A stretch of 64,000 bases of DNA from Spisula solida (Eukaryota; Mollusca; Bivalvia; Venerida; Mactridae). A program made the position numbers and the translations under genes. The notes below the pieces were generated by a model. It worked only from the letters and a program-made list of their open reading frames with translations. It was not told where the DNA came from and ran no database searches. Positions 10,601 through 22,253 of this stretch are shown here, piece by piece. Each line of letters begins with the position of its first letter. The stretch's first letter is position 1. The DNA lies in assembly GCA_947247005.1 (NCBI GenBank), contig OX365948.1, positions 36,150,601 to 36,214,600 on the forward strand, read 5' to 3'.

Positions 10601-13600
10601 AAATGAACAACCTGAATGTATAGATGTGCGTAAAGGATGAAATTTTTGCTGCGTAAATTTTGGCCAGAGTTATGGCCCTTTGTTACTTGACTATATATAC
10701 CCTATAGGGAAAAATATTGTGTGTTGAACTCCTCATAAACCACTGAGTGGAATTTCGTCAAACTTTCACAGATTAACAATCTCAATGTATAGATGACCGT
10801 AAAGGATGGAATTTTTGTTGTGTCAGAATTATGGCCCTTTGTTACTTTTACTATATGATGGACCTTTCATATTTTTAATAGAATTGTAGTCCCTAGGCAA
10901 AAGAAATTGAATAATGATGTTACCTCAAACCACTATTCCCTCTCCTTCCCCATTTGAAAGGATATGTGCTATAATGGGGGCACCCGTGTCAATGGACACA
11001 TTTCTAGTTAATGCCTGGGTTGAATTGCATGAAACTTATAGCAAATGTCTTACTAATGAAGGTGATGTGCAGAACCCAATGTTTCTACCTTGTGGGGTCA
11101 AGTTTCAACCAAGCTGGCTGGCATACAGTGAAGGTCACAGTTCACTATTCATTAATGCGGCGGGGAATTACAGCCGTCTTCTGGACTGCCTTGTTTAGCA
11201 ATTGGTTTAAATTTAAGCACATGAATTTGTCTGCAAGCATTTGACGAAAAATAAGGTGGAGTAATTGTATTATATTAATAATATATTCAATTGTAGTCTG
11301 TCTTACACACTCACATCATTCAATATTTTCACATTTCATTCTGTTCTCAATTTATTAGTTGAACACATGCTGGGGAAAACAAAATCTGATGATTTGAAGC
11401 CATTACATCGACTTCTGTATAGAAGACCAGGATCTGTAAGTACCTTCTATAAAATACCTTCTATAGTGGGGGAGGTCAGGTGTGGGCTCCATGGCCCAAT
11501 CATACCAGAGACAAACAGTGCTTCCAACTGTTGACACTCCTGTTGAAAACAGAAAGCTGTGTTCTCCCCTCTCATACCAATTTGGCCATTGATTCATGGC
11601 CTTTGATACCATCAGGAACAAGCCCCACCCACCCCACCAAATAAAAATACAATTGATCTCCTGTCCCCACACACGTTGTTTGCAGAAGAAAATATGTCGT
11701 TTCTGTGTGGCTTTGGATTGTCTGTGTGTACAGTATTTATTTATCACTACAGCTGTAAAAAGTCTCCCCATACTTCACTTCAGTGTAGTTATCATTTATA
11801 ATTACCTCCCTTTATGGCTATTTATGCAAAGTCCACAGTGTGTCATTTATTGCGGAGTGAGTATATAAGCTTGCTTGAAATATCCATAAATGTGGATGGT
11901 TCGTCCTATGTCTTGACTCTTTCATGTCGTGGATGGCTAGGCGCTGCCGTCGTTTTGTGTGGCTTTGGATTTTCTGTGCGCTACAGTATTTATTTGTATC
12001 AACTACAGGTAAAAGTTCCCTTACATCAGGAAGTTGTATAATGTACATGTAGCCACAAGTGTACAGGATGTTTGTATGCTTTAATGAACAATTCACCAGA
12101 GTATGAGAACAATGAATTTTAAATGTGTTTATGTTTTTTACAGAGCCATGATATAAAGAAAAATATTCGACAGTTCTCAGGTTTTCCATTCTCAAAAGAT
12201 GATGCAGAATACCAGAAAAGACTACAGTTGTTAAAAGGAAAGTAAGTTGATACATGTTAAACAAGTTTAAGAGAATTCTGGTTAACATGGTTTGCAAAGT
12301 CTTTCAAGAGGAAGACTCCAACCATTCTTTCCCCTTTTGCATTTAAACCATTGAAAAAAATTGTTGTAAGGGATTTAATTATTAAATAAAAAAGAAAACT
12401 GAAATATCAGTCAATTTAACACTCAATAAACAGCCATGCACTACAGGTACAAAAAGGTACACTCAAAAAAGAAAACAAACACAGACCGCAAGCATACATT
12501 CCAATGCCCATTAATGAAAATGAAACTAAACCTCTGCAAGTCCAAGTTTTTCAGGTGTTAAAATAGTTTAAGCAAGTATTGCAAGTTTATGCTAGAAATT
12601 AACCTTGATTTAATTTCTGTATTTGAAGGGCCTACACATTGCCTATGCTCAAACGTATGATGGACATACTGGATATACCACGAGGTGGTGTGAAAGATGA
12701 ACTTGTAGCTCGCATGATGGAATGGTTAGAAAAGCCAAAAGATGCAGGCAGAAAAATTCCACAGTCAAAACGTAAACGTGAGTTTTATCACCTTTCTTTG
12801 CTCCATAGGATAAGTAAGTAAGTAAGTAACAACTTTATTTTACATGGATAACATATTTGGTAGAAACCAATTTTCAATATGGTCCAAAAGGGCGATCACA
12901 ATTAAATGATTGTGCGTTGATCAACATCTTTGAATTGGTCCAGTCCCATTGCTGGACCTATTGTACATGTATTAAGGGTGTTAAAATTCTAGATCAGTAA
13001 TCCAGAGTTTACTTCAATTAATAAGTAATAAATAAAAATACTGGTTCAGAATTTTGGTTAGGGTGCATTCCTGTAGAAATTGAATCAAATGAATAACTGC
13101 TTGACAAATTTATTTACAATGTCAAGGACTGAACTGCTACACATGTTACTTAATTGGTGGCACTCAAGAACATTTCCAAATCTCAAATCTAAAGTTTGTT
13201 GACACAGCTGTTTAATAGTGGACTGAATTGATTTTATCATGTACTTACACATACACGTGTGTGCTGCAATTTGATGTCCTTTATAAATGATCCAGTAATA
13301 TCTTAGCTCTTTTATAAGCTTATTGTTTCAATATAGACACCCTAGTCTAGAATGGCTGCATTAAAAAGAGTTATTTGATAAAAAACATTAAAGAATGGAC
13401 AAAGTTATTGTCAATTGAAATTTCATAAGCAGAATTTTAGCAGAAGAACAACGTTTGAACTGAGATTTTGTGTAGAGTGTGCTGGTTTCCATTCAATAAC
13501 TGTGACCTTTACCATTTCTAACTATTGGACTGCCATGGGAGCATACACGTTTTACACACATCTCTTGTTATGTACTGGGGATTTCTATAGGAAAATCAAA

Positions 13601-16600
13601 AGGAAGTGCAGGAAAGAAGAGTAAAGGAAAGAAAGAAAAGAAGGAGAAGAAGAAGAAAGTGACAAAGACGAAGGCGGTTGCTGATGATGATGATGATGAT
13701 GATGAAGACATGGAAGACAAGGAAGAGAAAGATGATGATAAGGCTAGTGATGATGATGATGCAAACGATGATGTTGACAAAGACGAGGTGTCAGATCCAG
13801 AAAGTGAGGATTCAGATTCCGACGATGAAGTGCCAGTTAGTATACAACTTGATTTAAATAAATATTCTCTAGTCAATTTTTTTGCAGTCCTAAATACTTT
13901 ATTATTGCAATGATTGCTATTCTATTTGTGAATTAATGTGTATAATCTCACGGGTCTCCAGCATGTAGACTTTAAAAATAAATGTGTGGAATTTATCTTA
14001 ATTTCATAAAATGTTTATGAGAATATTTGTAAGTATGGTGATTATTTTCCATGGCTAAATTGAGCAGGGGTCCTAGAAATATAGAATAATCATATTTCAG
14101 GATTGGGCTTCATGCCTCCAAAGGACCTCTGATTGAGCTGATGAAGTTTTATTAGTCCCCTACCGGTTTTTGACCGGAGGGGACTATAGGTTTGCCCTCC
14201 GTCCGTCAGTCAGTCAGTCCGTCAGTCAGTCCATCAAAAAATCTGGATCCTGACATAACTAACAGTTTCCAAGCTAGGTTTATCAAACTTGATATGTGGA
14301 TAGGGGGCAATAAGGGGATTATGCACATCTAAAAATATTTTGATTCTGACAAAAATTGTGGTTGCTATGGCAACAGAAACATTGAAAATGGCTTAATACC
14401 AGTAGGGGACTTCTGTATTGCTTGCAATTCTTAATTACTTGTTTAAGTCTCTCTTGAATTCTTTTCTTAATGATTATGCTATGCAAAGATTGTTAAACAC
14501 TGAATATGTGAATGTTACATTTATATCATTTTGGTCAAATAGTGTTTGAAATAATTATCCCTTGTAGGAACCTCCAAAAAAGAGGGCAAAAAAGGCTACG
14601 CCTAAGCCAAAAGAAAAGAAACCTAAGGCAAAGGCAACGCCGAAAGCAAAACCATCCAAAACTACACCAAAAAAGAAGGCTACGCCAAAAAAGAAAGCAA
14701 AGGGTTTGTATTTCTTAATGTTTCATTTTTGTTGCTCCACTTCTTATGTAGGCCGGTCCATTGCCCCTTCTAAGAGTGCGGTATGTGGCTAATGTTGGTT
14801 AGCCAGCCAGTCTGTCAACCACACAGTTTCTGATCAGTAACTCAAGGCCAAAGATTTTCATACTTTGTGTAGATTGGTCTTGACATGTAGTGTAAAATTG
14901 CTGATATTAATGAACATAGTTAGATGATTTTCATTTTGCATACAGTTATACTATATTTCTTGTCTTTCAGTCTCAAATGAAGAGATATCAGACATCAGTT
15001 CAGATTCAGACGATGAACCTCTGGCAAAAAAAGAAAAGTCAAAATCAGCACCAACGGTAATATTTCAAAGCATATTTCAGTTTCCATTCGCCCTCCACAA
15101 GTTACAACCCAATGTATGATTCCATTCACCCTCCACAAGTTACAACCCAATGTGTGATTCCATTAGCCCTCCACAAGTTACAACCCAATGTGTGATTCCA
15201 TTCACCGTCCACAAGTTACAACCAAATGTGTGATTCCATTCACCGTCCACAAGTTACAACCCAATGTGTGATTCCATTCGCCCTCCACAAGTTACAACCC
15301 AATGTATGATTCCATTCACCCTCCACAAGTTACAACCCAATGTGTGATTCCATTAGCCCTCCACAAGTTACAACCCAATGTGTGATTCCATTCACCGTCC
15401 ACAAGTTACAACCAAATGTGTGATTCCATTCACCCTCCAAAAGTTACAACCCAATGTGTGATTCCATTCGCCCTCAACAAGTTACAACCCAATGTGTGAT
15501 TCCATTCGCCCTCCACAAGTTACAACCCAATGTGTGATTCCATTCACCCTCCACAAGTAACAACCCAATGTGTGATTCCATTCGCCCTCCACAAGTTACA
15601 ACCCAATGTGTGATTCCATTCACCCTCCACAAGTTACAACCCAATGTGTGATTCCATTCGCCCTCCACAAGTTACAACCCAATGTGTGATTCCATTCGCC
15701 CTATACAAGTTACAACCCAATGTGTGATTCCATTCACCTTCCACAAGTTACAACCCAATGTGTGATTCCATTCACCCTCCACAAGTTACAACCCAATATG
15801 TGGTTCCATTTCACCCGCCAAAAGTTACAACCCAATATGTGGTTCCATTCACCTGCCAAAAGCTACAGATTGAAATTGCTTTTGCTAGCTATGCCTGTCA
15901 GTTTTTTTTTTGCATTTGAAATCTTAAAAAAAAATGCAATATAATGTTATTCTTTCAGAATGATGAGCTGAAAGATGTAGTGAAAAAGATGCTTGATAAT
16001 GCTAACTTAGAGCAAGTTACAATGAAAACAGTTTTAAAAGATGTAAGTTATTAAGGTTTATAAGTTATACAAACAATTCTTCTCAGTCAGGAAAATAATT
16101 TTTCCCTGGAATTTCAACAAGTCTGGAAAGTAAAACCCTAGACTGATGATCAATAAGAACATTTATACTGGTTGTTTAACAGCTTGTGCTGTTTCTTCAA
16201 ATTTGGCTGATGACTTCAAGAAGTTTGGCAACGTACAAAAAATGAAAGTGAAAATTGAATTGTGGTCAGAGAAAAGCTAGGGACAATTAGTTCTAATTTG
16301 CGAAAATTAATTAGTAAAACTGAAGATTGACAGAACGAAATATATGATTTTAATGCTTTATTTTGTAGGATATATGTGTACTTGGGTTTTGATTTATATT
16401 GCTTTAATTGAATTCCATTCAAGCAAGCATATGAACATTATATGGCATTTTCGTCAGTTCTTTGCTAGTACAGTATCTCCGTGTGACTAAAAGTTATTTG
16501 TAATAACAATCTTTATATTCTTTCCATATAAAAGTTATTAATAATTGTTTGGTATGAATTTTACAGGTATTTGCTAAATATCCCGAATTTGATTTGACGG

Positions 16601-17348
16601 ACAGAAAGGACTTCATAAAAAATACTGTAAAACAGGTGAGTTTATTTTTTTGTGTCAGATAATGCTAAACTTTGCTTGGAAAATTTCATGTCTTAAATTG
16701 ATGACCTTTCTTTACAAATTGGCATTTTAATTCAGATATATAATATGTAAAAATAGTTCACTGCACCATTATGAAATTTCTGTACACAAGCAATGATGTT
16801 ACTGTTTGGTCTCTATTTGAGAGTATTGTGTTCCTACTAAATTGAAATGTGTAGAGTTTTCCTTCTTTGTCTTTCTTGTTTGTCTAAGTTGATGGAGTGA
16901 TGAACTGTCATGTGGTTTATCTGGTAAATCAGCTCAAATTTCATCAGCTGAATTGATGCAGTAGAACAAGGTTTGATACAAAGGTTTGGTGTTGGGATGC
17001 AAATTAGGTAATGGCACCATAAATAGACTCAATCTTATCTTCAGGAGTGGGAATTATCATCGCCATTAAGCCTTAGTAGGAGACCTGTTTTAAGCACTAC
17101 CAGTTGTCAGATGACTTCTTCCAAATTTCTTACTTAGTTAAGTTTGTATTTATCATTCGTCCTTGAATAACCATTGATTGGATTTCAATGAAGCTTTACA
17201 TGAAATCTTGGTACGAAGTCTAGTTGTGCATATTGTAGGAATGTTTAGTCAGTAATTTTGAGGTACTGCCATTTGTTGTAAATACACTTTCTTGTGTTGA
17301 AAACCCTTCTAGTTACTGAAACCTCTTACATTTCAGATCATCTCATGA
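7204..17348 (+). CDS. DEK: DEK chromatin-architectural protein (eleven exons; first exon not found)
   Basis: DEK binds DNA and histones in the nucleus and shapes chromatin. Exons, all with GT-AG borders and matching phases: 7204-7411, 8005-8157, 11359-11435, 12144-12241, 12629-12777, 13591-13835, 14568-14703, 14971-15056, 15959-16042, 16567-16635, 17337-17348. They give 438 residues plus TGA. Exon 1 here is acidic. Exons 2-4 hold the conserved core (VGLLEKPLVLEEGK, LHRLLYRRPGS, QFSGFPF), and exon 5 the SAP/SAF-like helices with GGVKDELVARMMEW. Exons 6-8 are alternating acidic and Lys/Pro-rich tracts (KKKATPKKKAK). Exons 9-11 form the DEK_C domain (LEQVTMK...YPEFDLTDRKDF), ending IIS, as in vertebrate DEK. 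The first exon listed starts in mid-gene: an upstream exon probably lies beyond or within the repeats to the left. ATG 7246 is a weaker alternative start. The acceptor of the first exon may be TAG at 7195-7197 or AG at 7201-7202. Confidence 0.9.
7638..7684. repeat. (TA)n microsatellite in DEK intron
   Basis: An uninterrupted run of AT dinucleotides of about 46 bp. It immediately precedes the 199-bp tandem duplication, and a shorter TATATATA run marks the junction between the two copies. Slippage or unequal exchange at these runs may have produced the duplication. Confidence 0.9.
7685..8082 (+). repeat. 199-bp tandem duplication spanning a DEK intron-exon junction
   Basis: Two nearly identical 199-bp units, 7685-7883 and 7884-8082. 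Each contains the intron 3' end with its TTTCAG acceptor and the first 70 or so bases of the next DEK exon. Only the second copy continues into the full exon. If the first acceptor (AG at 7804-7805) were used, the frame would hit TAA within the repeated unit, so the first copy is a decoy exon start. Confidence 0.92.
8188..8465 (+). mobile_element. Hairpin/CCGTC-type repeat, copy 1 (DEK intron)
   Basis: Starts with a perfect-ended hairpin AGTCCCCTACCGG...CCGGAGGGGACT, followed by CCGTCCGTCAGTCCGTC. Near its right end AAAACCGGTAGGGGACT repeats the first stem inverted, then a unique tail ending AATTACTTGTT. A near-identical copy in the same orientation lies at 14154-14443. Confidence 0.75.
8647..9000 (+). 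repeat. Interspersed repeat with 5' hairpin
   Basis: A short palindromic start (AATCCCC...GGGGATT, 8647-8680) is followed by a block (GAAACTAATAGCAAATG, CAGAACCCACATT) that recurs near 10216-10310 and 11029-11110. It belongs to the same loose class as the CCGTC-type elements. The right boundary is uncertain. Confidence 0.45.
9001..9570. repeat. Degenerate dispersed block repeat
   Basis: Variants of GCTGAATGACCTAGTTT occur near 9025, 9210, 9332, 9443 and 9538, with GTTTTAGC and AGTCAAGATAT motifs between them. Spacing is irregular (about 95-185 bp), so this is an old, eroded tandem array and not a regular satellite. No coding potential. Confidence 0.4.
9788..10116. mobile_element. Short CAG...CTG terminal-repeat element
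   Basis: Begins CAGTGATTTTTTTTGCC and ends GGAAAAAAATCACTG, flanked by the 5-bp repeat GATTG (9783-9787, 10117-10121). Both ends contain GGGAAAGGGTCC in inverted arrangement. It is a 329-bp internally deleted relative of the element at 1411-2491. Confidence 0.72.
10190..11008 (+). mobile_element. Composite Helitron-like repeat ending in hairpin-CTAG
   Basis: Contains a hairpin TGCCCCCTCACTTAT...ATAAGTGGGGGGCA (about 10475-10504), a CGTTCCGTCTGTACG tract, and two copies of a 200-bp block (TTGTGTGTTGAACTCCTCA). The end is hairpin GTGTCAATGGACAC (10986-10999) followed within 5 bases by CTAG (11004-11007) then T. This matches the Helitron 3' layout. The left part repeats the block seen near 8705. 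Confidence 0.5.
11440..11625 (+). mobile_element. SINE body fragment (MESO-like core)
   Basis: TCATACCAGAGACAAA, CTCTCATACCA and GATACCATCAGGAAC occur in the same order as in the fuller SINE at 42406-42620. No A/B-box head remains. It lies in the DEK intron after the exon ending at 11435. Confidence 0.45.
12813..12990 (-). mobile_element. LINE 3' tail, minus strand
   Basis: Read on the minus strand the segment ends GTAAAATAAAGTTG followed by TTACTTACTTAC. This polyadenylation-like signal plus microsatellite tail is typical of CR1/Jockey-like retrotransposons. A comparable tail closes the RT fragment at 55035-55735. It lies in a DEK intron. Confidence 0.5.
14154..14443 (+). mobile_element. 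Hairpin/CCGTC-type repeat, copy 2 (DEK intron)
   Basis: Near-identical to 8188-8465, including the AGTCCCCTACCGG hairpin start, the CCGTC tract (extended by extra CAGT units) and the AATTACTTGTTT end. It lies in another DEK intron in the same orientation, about 6 kb away. Near-identity implies recent activity or conversion. Confidence 0.75.
15083..15865. repeat. 38-bp minisatellite in DEK intron
   Basis: About 20 head-to-tail copies of a 38-bp unit containing CCTCCACAAGTTACAACCC and AATGTGTGATTCCATTC. Alternating CACC/CGCC variants are visible, and a higher-order repeat of several units (15083 onward versus 15280 onward) suggests block duplication. It lies between the exons ending at 15056 and starting at 15959. 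Confidence 0.95.
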
Positions 17349-18479
17349 ACATGTTGTTGTGTATGAATGGAGTATAATATGTGGACATAGGGTCTCCATG
17401 GCAACTGTGCAACTACAACCGTACTTGGCAGCTAAAACACAGCTCCAGTGAAATCTCAGTGTCATATTTCACTAGGAGTGGATACCTCCTTAAATGATGT
17501 ACTGTAATGTGTCTAATTAAGAGCAGTAGTTAATCAGATGAACGTTTAATACTTCAAACTATGTAGGTTCAGAAAGACTGAGGTCTCTAGTAGCATGAAC
17601 CCCATGTAGGATTCTTCATCAAAAGAAAGAAAATCAATTTTTCTTCAATCATTTTGCATGCCCTAGTGATATTTGAAAGTCATCTATTTTTTACAATGAG
17701 TCACATTACATTTCAATGATGTTTATCAACATAAATGTGAATAAAATCATTCCTGGTTCCTGGCATAGTGCTTTGACATGTTCCATAAAAGCATGAGCTG
17801 TAGTTGGCAAATACAAAGTGTAACGTAAGGGGTTTGATAAAAAATTAGGACTTGTCGTTTTAGAATTATCTAAATTTACTAGGTACATGCTACCTTAAAG
17901 CATTTGTGAAACTTGCTAGCTTAAAGTATTCTAGGTACTTACTACCTTAAAAAGTAGGTGTTCAGCAGCATTCAATGTATTCCTATTTCTGCATGAATCG
18001 TCATTAAATGTATTCTTATATTGTATGAATGGGATTGTGTAATTATATGTTGTTTTTATTTCTCATGTAAATAGTTGTATTTTAATATAAATAAGGTTGC
18101 ATCAAATAATATACAGCTTGAAAATGTTGATTTTAAGTGCAATTTTTGAAGAATTTTAAATGGGAGACATTAAAATATCATTTTAAACAATCATGTGTCT
18201 ATAATGTACTGTAAAAGCTATATTTTTGTAAGCAATGTCCACCATAAACCATCAGCTTTCACAAATAGTTCATATTACGAAATTATCCTTTCGAGGAAAA
18301 TGCTACGCCAATAACTACAGGGTCCAGTCTCTGTCACACCAAAATTACATGTGTGACAAATGTCTATGGGAGTCTTATAAAGAATGTGACACATTAGGCA
18401 TCCAATTTTTGTCTGACTGAGGTTGGATCCTGTTATAATGAACTCATTAGACTCCTTTACAATATAACCCTGTCATCAC
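17349..18479. other. DEK downstream region, no further gene seen
   Basis: AT-rich sequence after the DEK stop, presumably its 3' UTR and flank. An AATAAA lies at 17740-17745, a candidate polyadenylation signal that the sequence alone cannot confirm. No exon-like reading frame is recognised. Confidence 0.4.
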
Positions 18480-18782
18480 CAGGCCCTTCCCCGGGGACAG
18501 AAGGCGCTGGGGTACCCCAACGCCTAAAAGTCAGAATCAGCTTTCTCCTAGCGCCTTAAATCCTAGAATGGTGTCTTTAAATCAGTAAGGGTGTTAATAT
18601 TTTGGTCTGTATTGTATTATTTGAGTGATTATGGCTTGTATTGTGTGAAAAAAGTTCATTAATTAGCCTTTAAATTAAGGATAACCATGTAGTTATCACT
18701 TTTTAATTTTTTAGCCAATCTCTTGGATTTGTGTAAGCTCAAATCTTAGCCATGCCCCAGCGCCTTTCTGGGGAAGTGCCTG
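18480..18782. mobile_element. MITE with CAGGC...GCCTG ends
   Basis: The left end CAGGCCCTTCCCCGGGGAC and the following AAGGCGCTGGGG match, inverted, CCCCAGCGCCTTTCTGGGG and GCCTG at the right. Flanks CATCAC and AATCAC are an imperfect target duplication. It is GC-rich at the ends and AT-rich inside, with no coding frame. Confidence 0.65.
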
Positions 18783-20614
18783 AATCACTATGAGGCATGT
18801 TTACAGCTTTCAGAACAATTATAGTGCTTATCATTAAAATTCATCTGTAAAATGTTTAGTGTTGTGAAGACACTGATGTTGTCAACTGGATAAACATTTG
18901 CCTTCACATTCAATGCAACACAAATCACATTATAAAATACTACCCTACATGTTTTTAGTGCACATCAAATATAAACTCATTTTGATGGCGCCCATCTTTA
19001 TGGTAATCATGATCACTTATTGTAGATTTTATGACATTTATTTTTTGCACATTCATTTTATGTGGCTGTGTTACATATCGAAACGTTTTCTTGTATTGTT
19101 TCCTATTTATGGTTGGACATATATACATGTGAATGGTATTTAATGCCTATTTTTATTGTACATAATCTTGTATTTTATCGCTCATTACATGAATCTGTGT
19201 GTGGCATCCATGTATTAATCTTGCATTTAGCCGCTATGTAGATGTTTCCATACACTTTCATATTTGTGTTACTCTCTATTTCATCTGACATGTCACACTT
19301 TTATAAATACTTGAGGAATAGAGTGCACGAGTACTTAATTTATTATCAGACAAACTAAATAAATCCGGGGTTCACCTATTCAGGAATGCTCCAGAGTTTT
19401 TGTGTTGGCATTTGTGCTAATGGCACATGCACTAAGACTTGCATCTTGTTTTCAGGATTTGGCATTATGCCTCAGTAGGGCCCCTGCTAAATGCATGTAT
19501 TTAAGTTTAATAAATAATTAAAAATTACATTTATTATAAATTTTCTCAACTCAAATATCTCATCAGCAAAATGATCTATATCTCATTTATGTCTCCATAT
19601 GCTTATTATTGACTGTATTTTATAATCAAACATGCATTGGTAAGGCCTAAATTGAAATATTGTTAGATTGACCTTTACCTACACAATAAGATTGCCCCAC
19701 CCATATAATTATATTGCTTTCCAGAGGAAAAGAACATTTTTGATTCTTATCTGTCATGTCAGAACATTTTAATGTCACAGTTAACATTTAGTTTCAATAT
19801 AATTAAAGTCAGCATTCAAAAACCTGAATGAGACACTGGCCTGAAAAATACCAGGCCTGGTATATAACAAGCGTACATTTGACAGACCCTCTACACAGAG
19901 GAATTACCAGCAATATGTAATACATAACTATATTACTGAAACTGATCAAAATGAAATTATTTACCTACCAAATGTAAAACAGTAAGTGGGTAACGGTGAA
20001 ACAAACAATTTTTTAATTTAGGCCTAAGTAATTCACAGTGGGATGATGTCAACATTCCAACTGTGATACTATGTTTTTATAGTCATTCAGTTTATCCATC
20101 AAATTCTACAAATTATAATGTGTTCAAATGTATCATTTATGGCAAAGTCTTGTTGCTTCAGCGGTACATGTAGACCTGATGAAATATTTATACATTGACT
20201 ACATTATGATGAAATCAAAGATTTACACAACAAATTAATCAATACTGATTTTACTGAGGAAATTATTTCAACTTAAGATGAGATAGTCATTAAAAACCAT
20301 ACATTTCTCAATATCATCATCTGACATATTACTTAAGCTTCATTTTATTTCTCCAAAACTATGTGGGTCCAGTACAATTACAAAAGTGTGTTTGTTTATG
20401 ACATATTTTATTGTTAATATCCTTTTGGAATTATCATTAACGATTGTTGTAAGAAAAAGTGAATATCGAAAAGGTACAATATATGTTTTTCTCAAAAGTC
20501 AGATATTTCAATGCAATACGAAAAAATATTCATTATTGAGTTTGCATATCTGTTATGTGTAAGACATGTATACAAATGCTTTTAATTTTCTCGGGAGGCA
20601 TATAGTGATTCACC

Positions 20615-20647
<33 letters not shown>

Positions 20648-21295
20648 TGGTTAACCCAAATTGACCGTTTCTTCTAGCATTAATATGGCTTGCTACAAAG
20701 CTTTCATACTTGCATGGATGTTGTATATGAACACTCTCCACGCGCCTGTATCACCTGACCCCATTTTGACCTTCACCTTGACCTAATTTTGGACTTAGAC
20801 TTATTTATGGACAAGGCTTCCACAGGGGGCATAAGCGTTTATTGAACGCAGTCTTGTTTTTCAAACTCCTGTAGGATAATTCTCGATTTGTTACAAACTT
20901 TACACCGGAATGTAGTTCTACTATTTGTCATGATGTGTTCAGTGTGTCTGTCAACTATCTTCATTGTATGTAACATTATCTAAATGAATGTAAAATAAGT
21001 GTGACCTACTGTATCATAACACATAAAACAAATTGTCAGAAATAAAAAGTGAATGGATATTTGATGTTTCTTGTGTAAATGCATTGTGTTTACAGTTCTT
21101 TTTATTAACCAGTTTTCTTAGTTGTAAATTGGATGTTAGATTGGCAACTTGGCTACATACACATTTTCCCCCGCATATCACTTCATCTGTATTAAAGCCA
21201 TCGTCATCAAGGTTTACCAGCGCGTGATCGTCATTTGCCATGGTTGAAGTATAAAATAATGTTTGCCAGTAGCTAAGGTCTTCCCGTAACATCAC
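18783..21295. other. Intergenic region with one CCGTC-type repeat
   Basis: No gene recognised. At about 20590-20870 is a repeat with CTGTCCGTCCGTTCGTTCG, TTGACCTTCACCTTGACC and an end GCAGTCTTGTTTTT, the same class as 8188-8465. The rest is unassigned AT-rich DNA. Confidence 0.5.
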
Positions 21296-21475
21296 GCCTG
21301 TTCCTCTGCAGTTATTGGCCCGTCACATCACACCTGTTCCTCTGTAGTTATTGACCCGTCGCATCACACCTGTTCCTCTGTAGTTATTGACCTGTCACAT
21401 CACACCTGTTCCTCTGCAGTTGTTGGCCCGTCCAATCACACCTGTTCCTCTGCAGTCATTGGCCTGTCATTGACC
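21296..21475. repeat. 36-bp tandem repeat, five copies
   Basis: About five copies of a 36-bp unit with CACCTGTTCCTCTG and GTTATTGACCCGTC. Copies differ at a few bases. No reading frame of note. Confidence 0.85.
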
Positions 21476-21803
21476 AGTGCAGCACTGTAGTCCACCAATA
21501 CAGCAGGTTAGCAAATGTTTCATGATCGTTACCTACATAATCACATCGGTGCACGTATGGCCAATCTGAAACGAGGCACAGGAATCGACATACTACAAGG
21601 ATACTTAAGCAGAAATAGCGATTTGCTGCAATAGAAAGAATAAACTTTTCTGCACAAAATACAAGTTGCTTGAAGCAAATTCAAAAGTATGGTCATTTGA
21701 AATTCCATAAGCTGAATTCCAACAGTAGAACAAAAGATATTTCAAACTGAGTTTTGGTGTAGGTGAACAGAACAGAACTATTAAACTCAATTTACAATTG
21801 TTA

Positions 21804-22228
21804 TTTATCACATAACCCGCGGTCCAGGAGTGCCGTAAAGCCGTGACGTAAATATCGTTCGGCACTCCCAGACTGTGCAATAAATATTTAAATTAGCTTA
21901 ACGTGACGTTAGCCAATCCATGCATTGATCCGTCAATGACGTCAGGATAATATCGACGTCGCCATGACGTCGCGCTCATTGTACCGCTGAATTTTGGCTG
22001 AAACATATGCAGCGTACATCATCCTTATGAACAATAATGAGCGTTTTCTAAGGTTATGTGATAAATAGAATCTAACATTCGTGCTCATTACATACGAGTT
22101 TTATTAAGTTTTATTAAACTCGTCGACAAAAATAATATGACACTCGGCAAGCCTCGTGTCATATAATTTTGTCCACTCGTTTAATAAAACTCGTATGTAA
22201 TGAGCACTCATGCAAGATCCTCTATATA
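21804..22228 (+). mobile_element. Two-part foldback element: inverted module plus CTCG hairpin, copy a
   Basis: Part one is bounded by TTTATCACATAACC (21804) and GGTTATGTGATAAA (ending 22065) and is CpG-rich with GACGTC motifs. Part two is a long hairpin, 22081-22207, whose arms start GTGCTCATTACATACGAG and whose apex is CACTCGGCAAGCCTCGTG (22141-22158). The arms carry non-pairing ACTCGT on both sides. A tail ACTCATGCAAGATCCTC follows at 22206. A close inverted copy is at 36360-36747 and a diverged one at 35293-35640. Confidence 0.75.
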
Positions 22229-22253
22229 ACGCATGAGAATACAAAGTTTTAAA

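Noticed and set aside
11403..11771. 122-codon minus-strand frame overlapping a DEK exon
   Set aside because: It runs antisense through a DEK exon and a SINE fragment. No domain; chance frame.
13568..13876. Serine-rich 102-codon minus-strand frame
   Set aside because: It is the antisense shadow of the acidic and lysine-rich DEK exon 13591-13835 (GAT repeats read as serine codons on the other strand).
15083..15865. Regular 38-bp repeat array, considered as CRISPR-like
   Set aside because: Units are contiguous with no unique spacers, and the DNA is eukaryotic with introns. It is a minisatellite.
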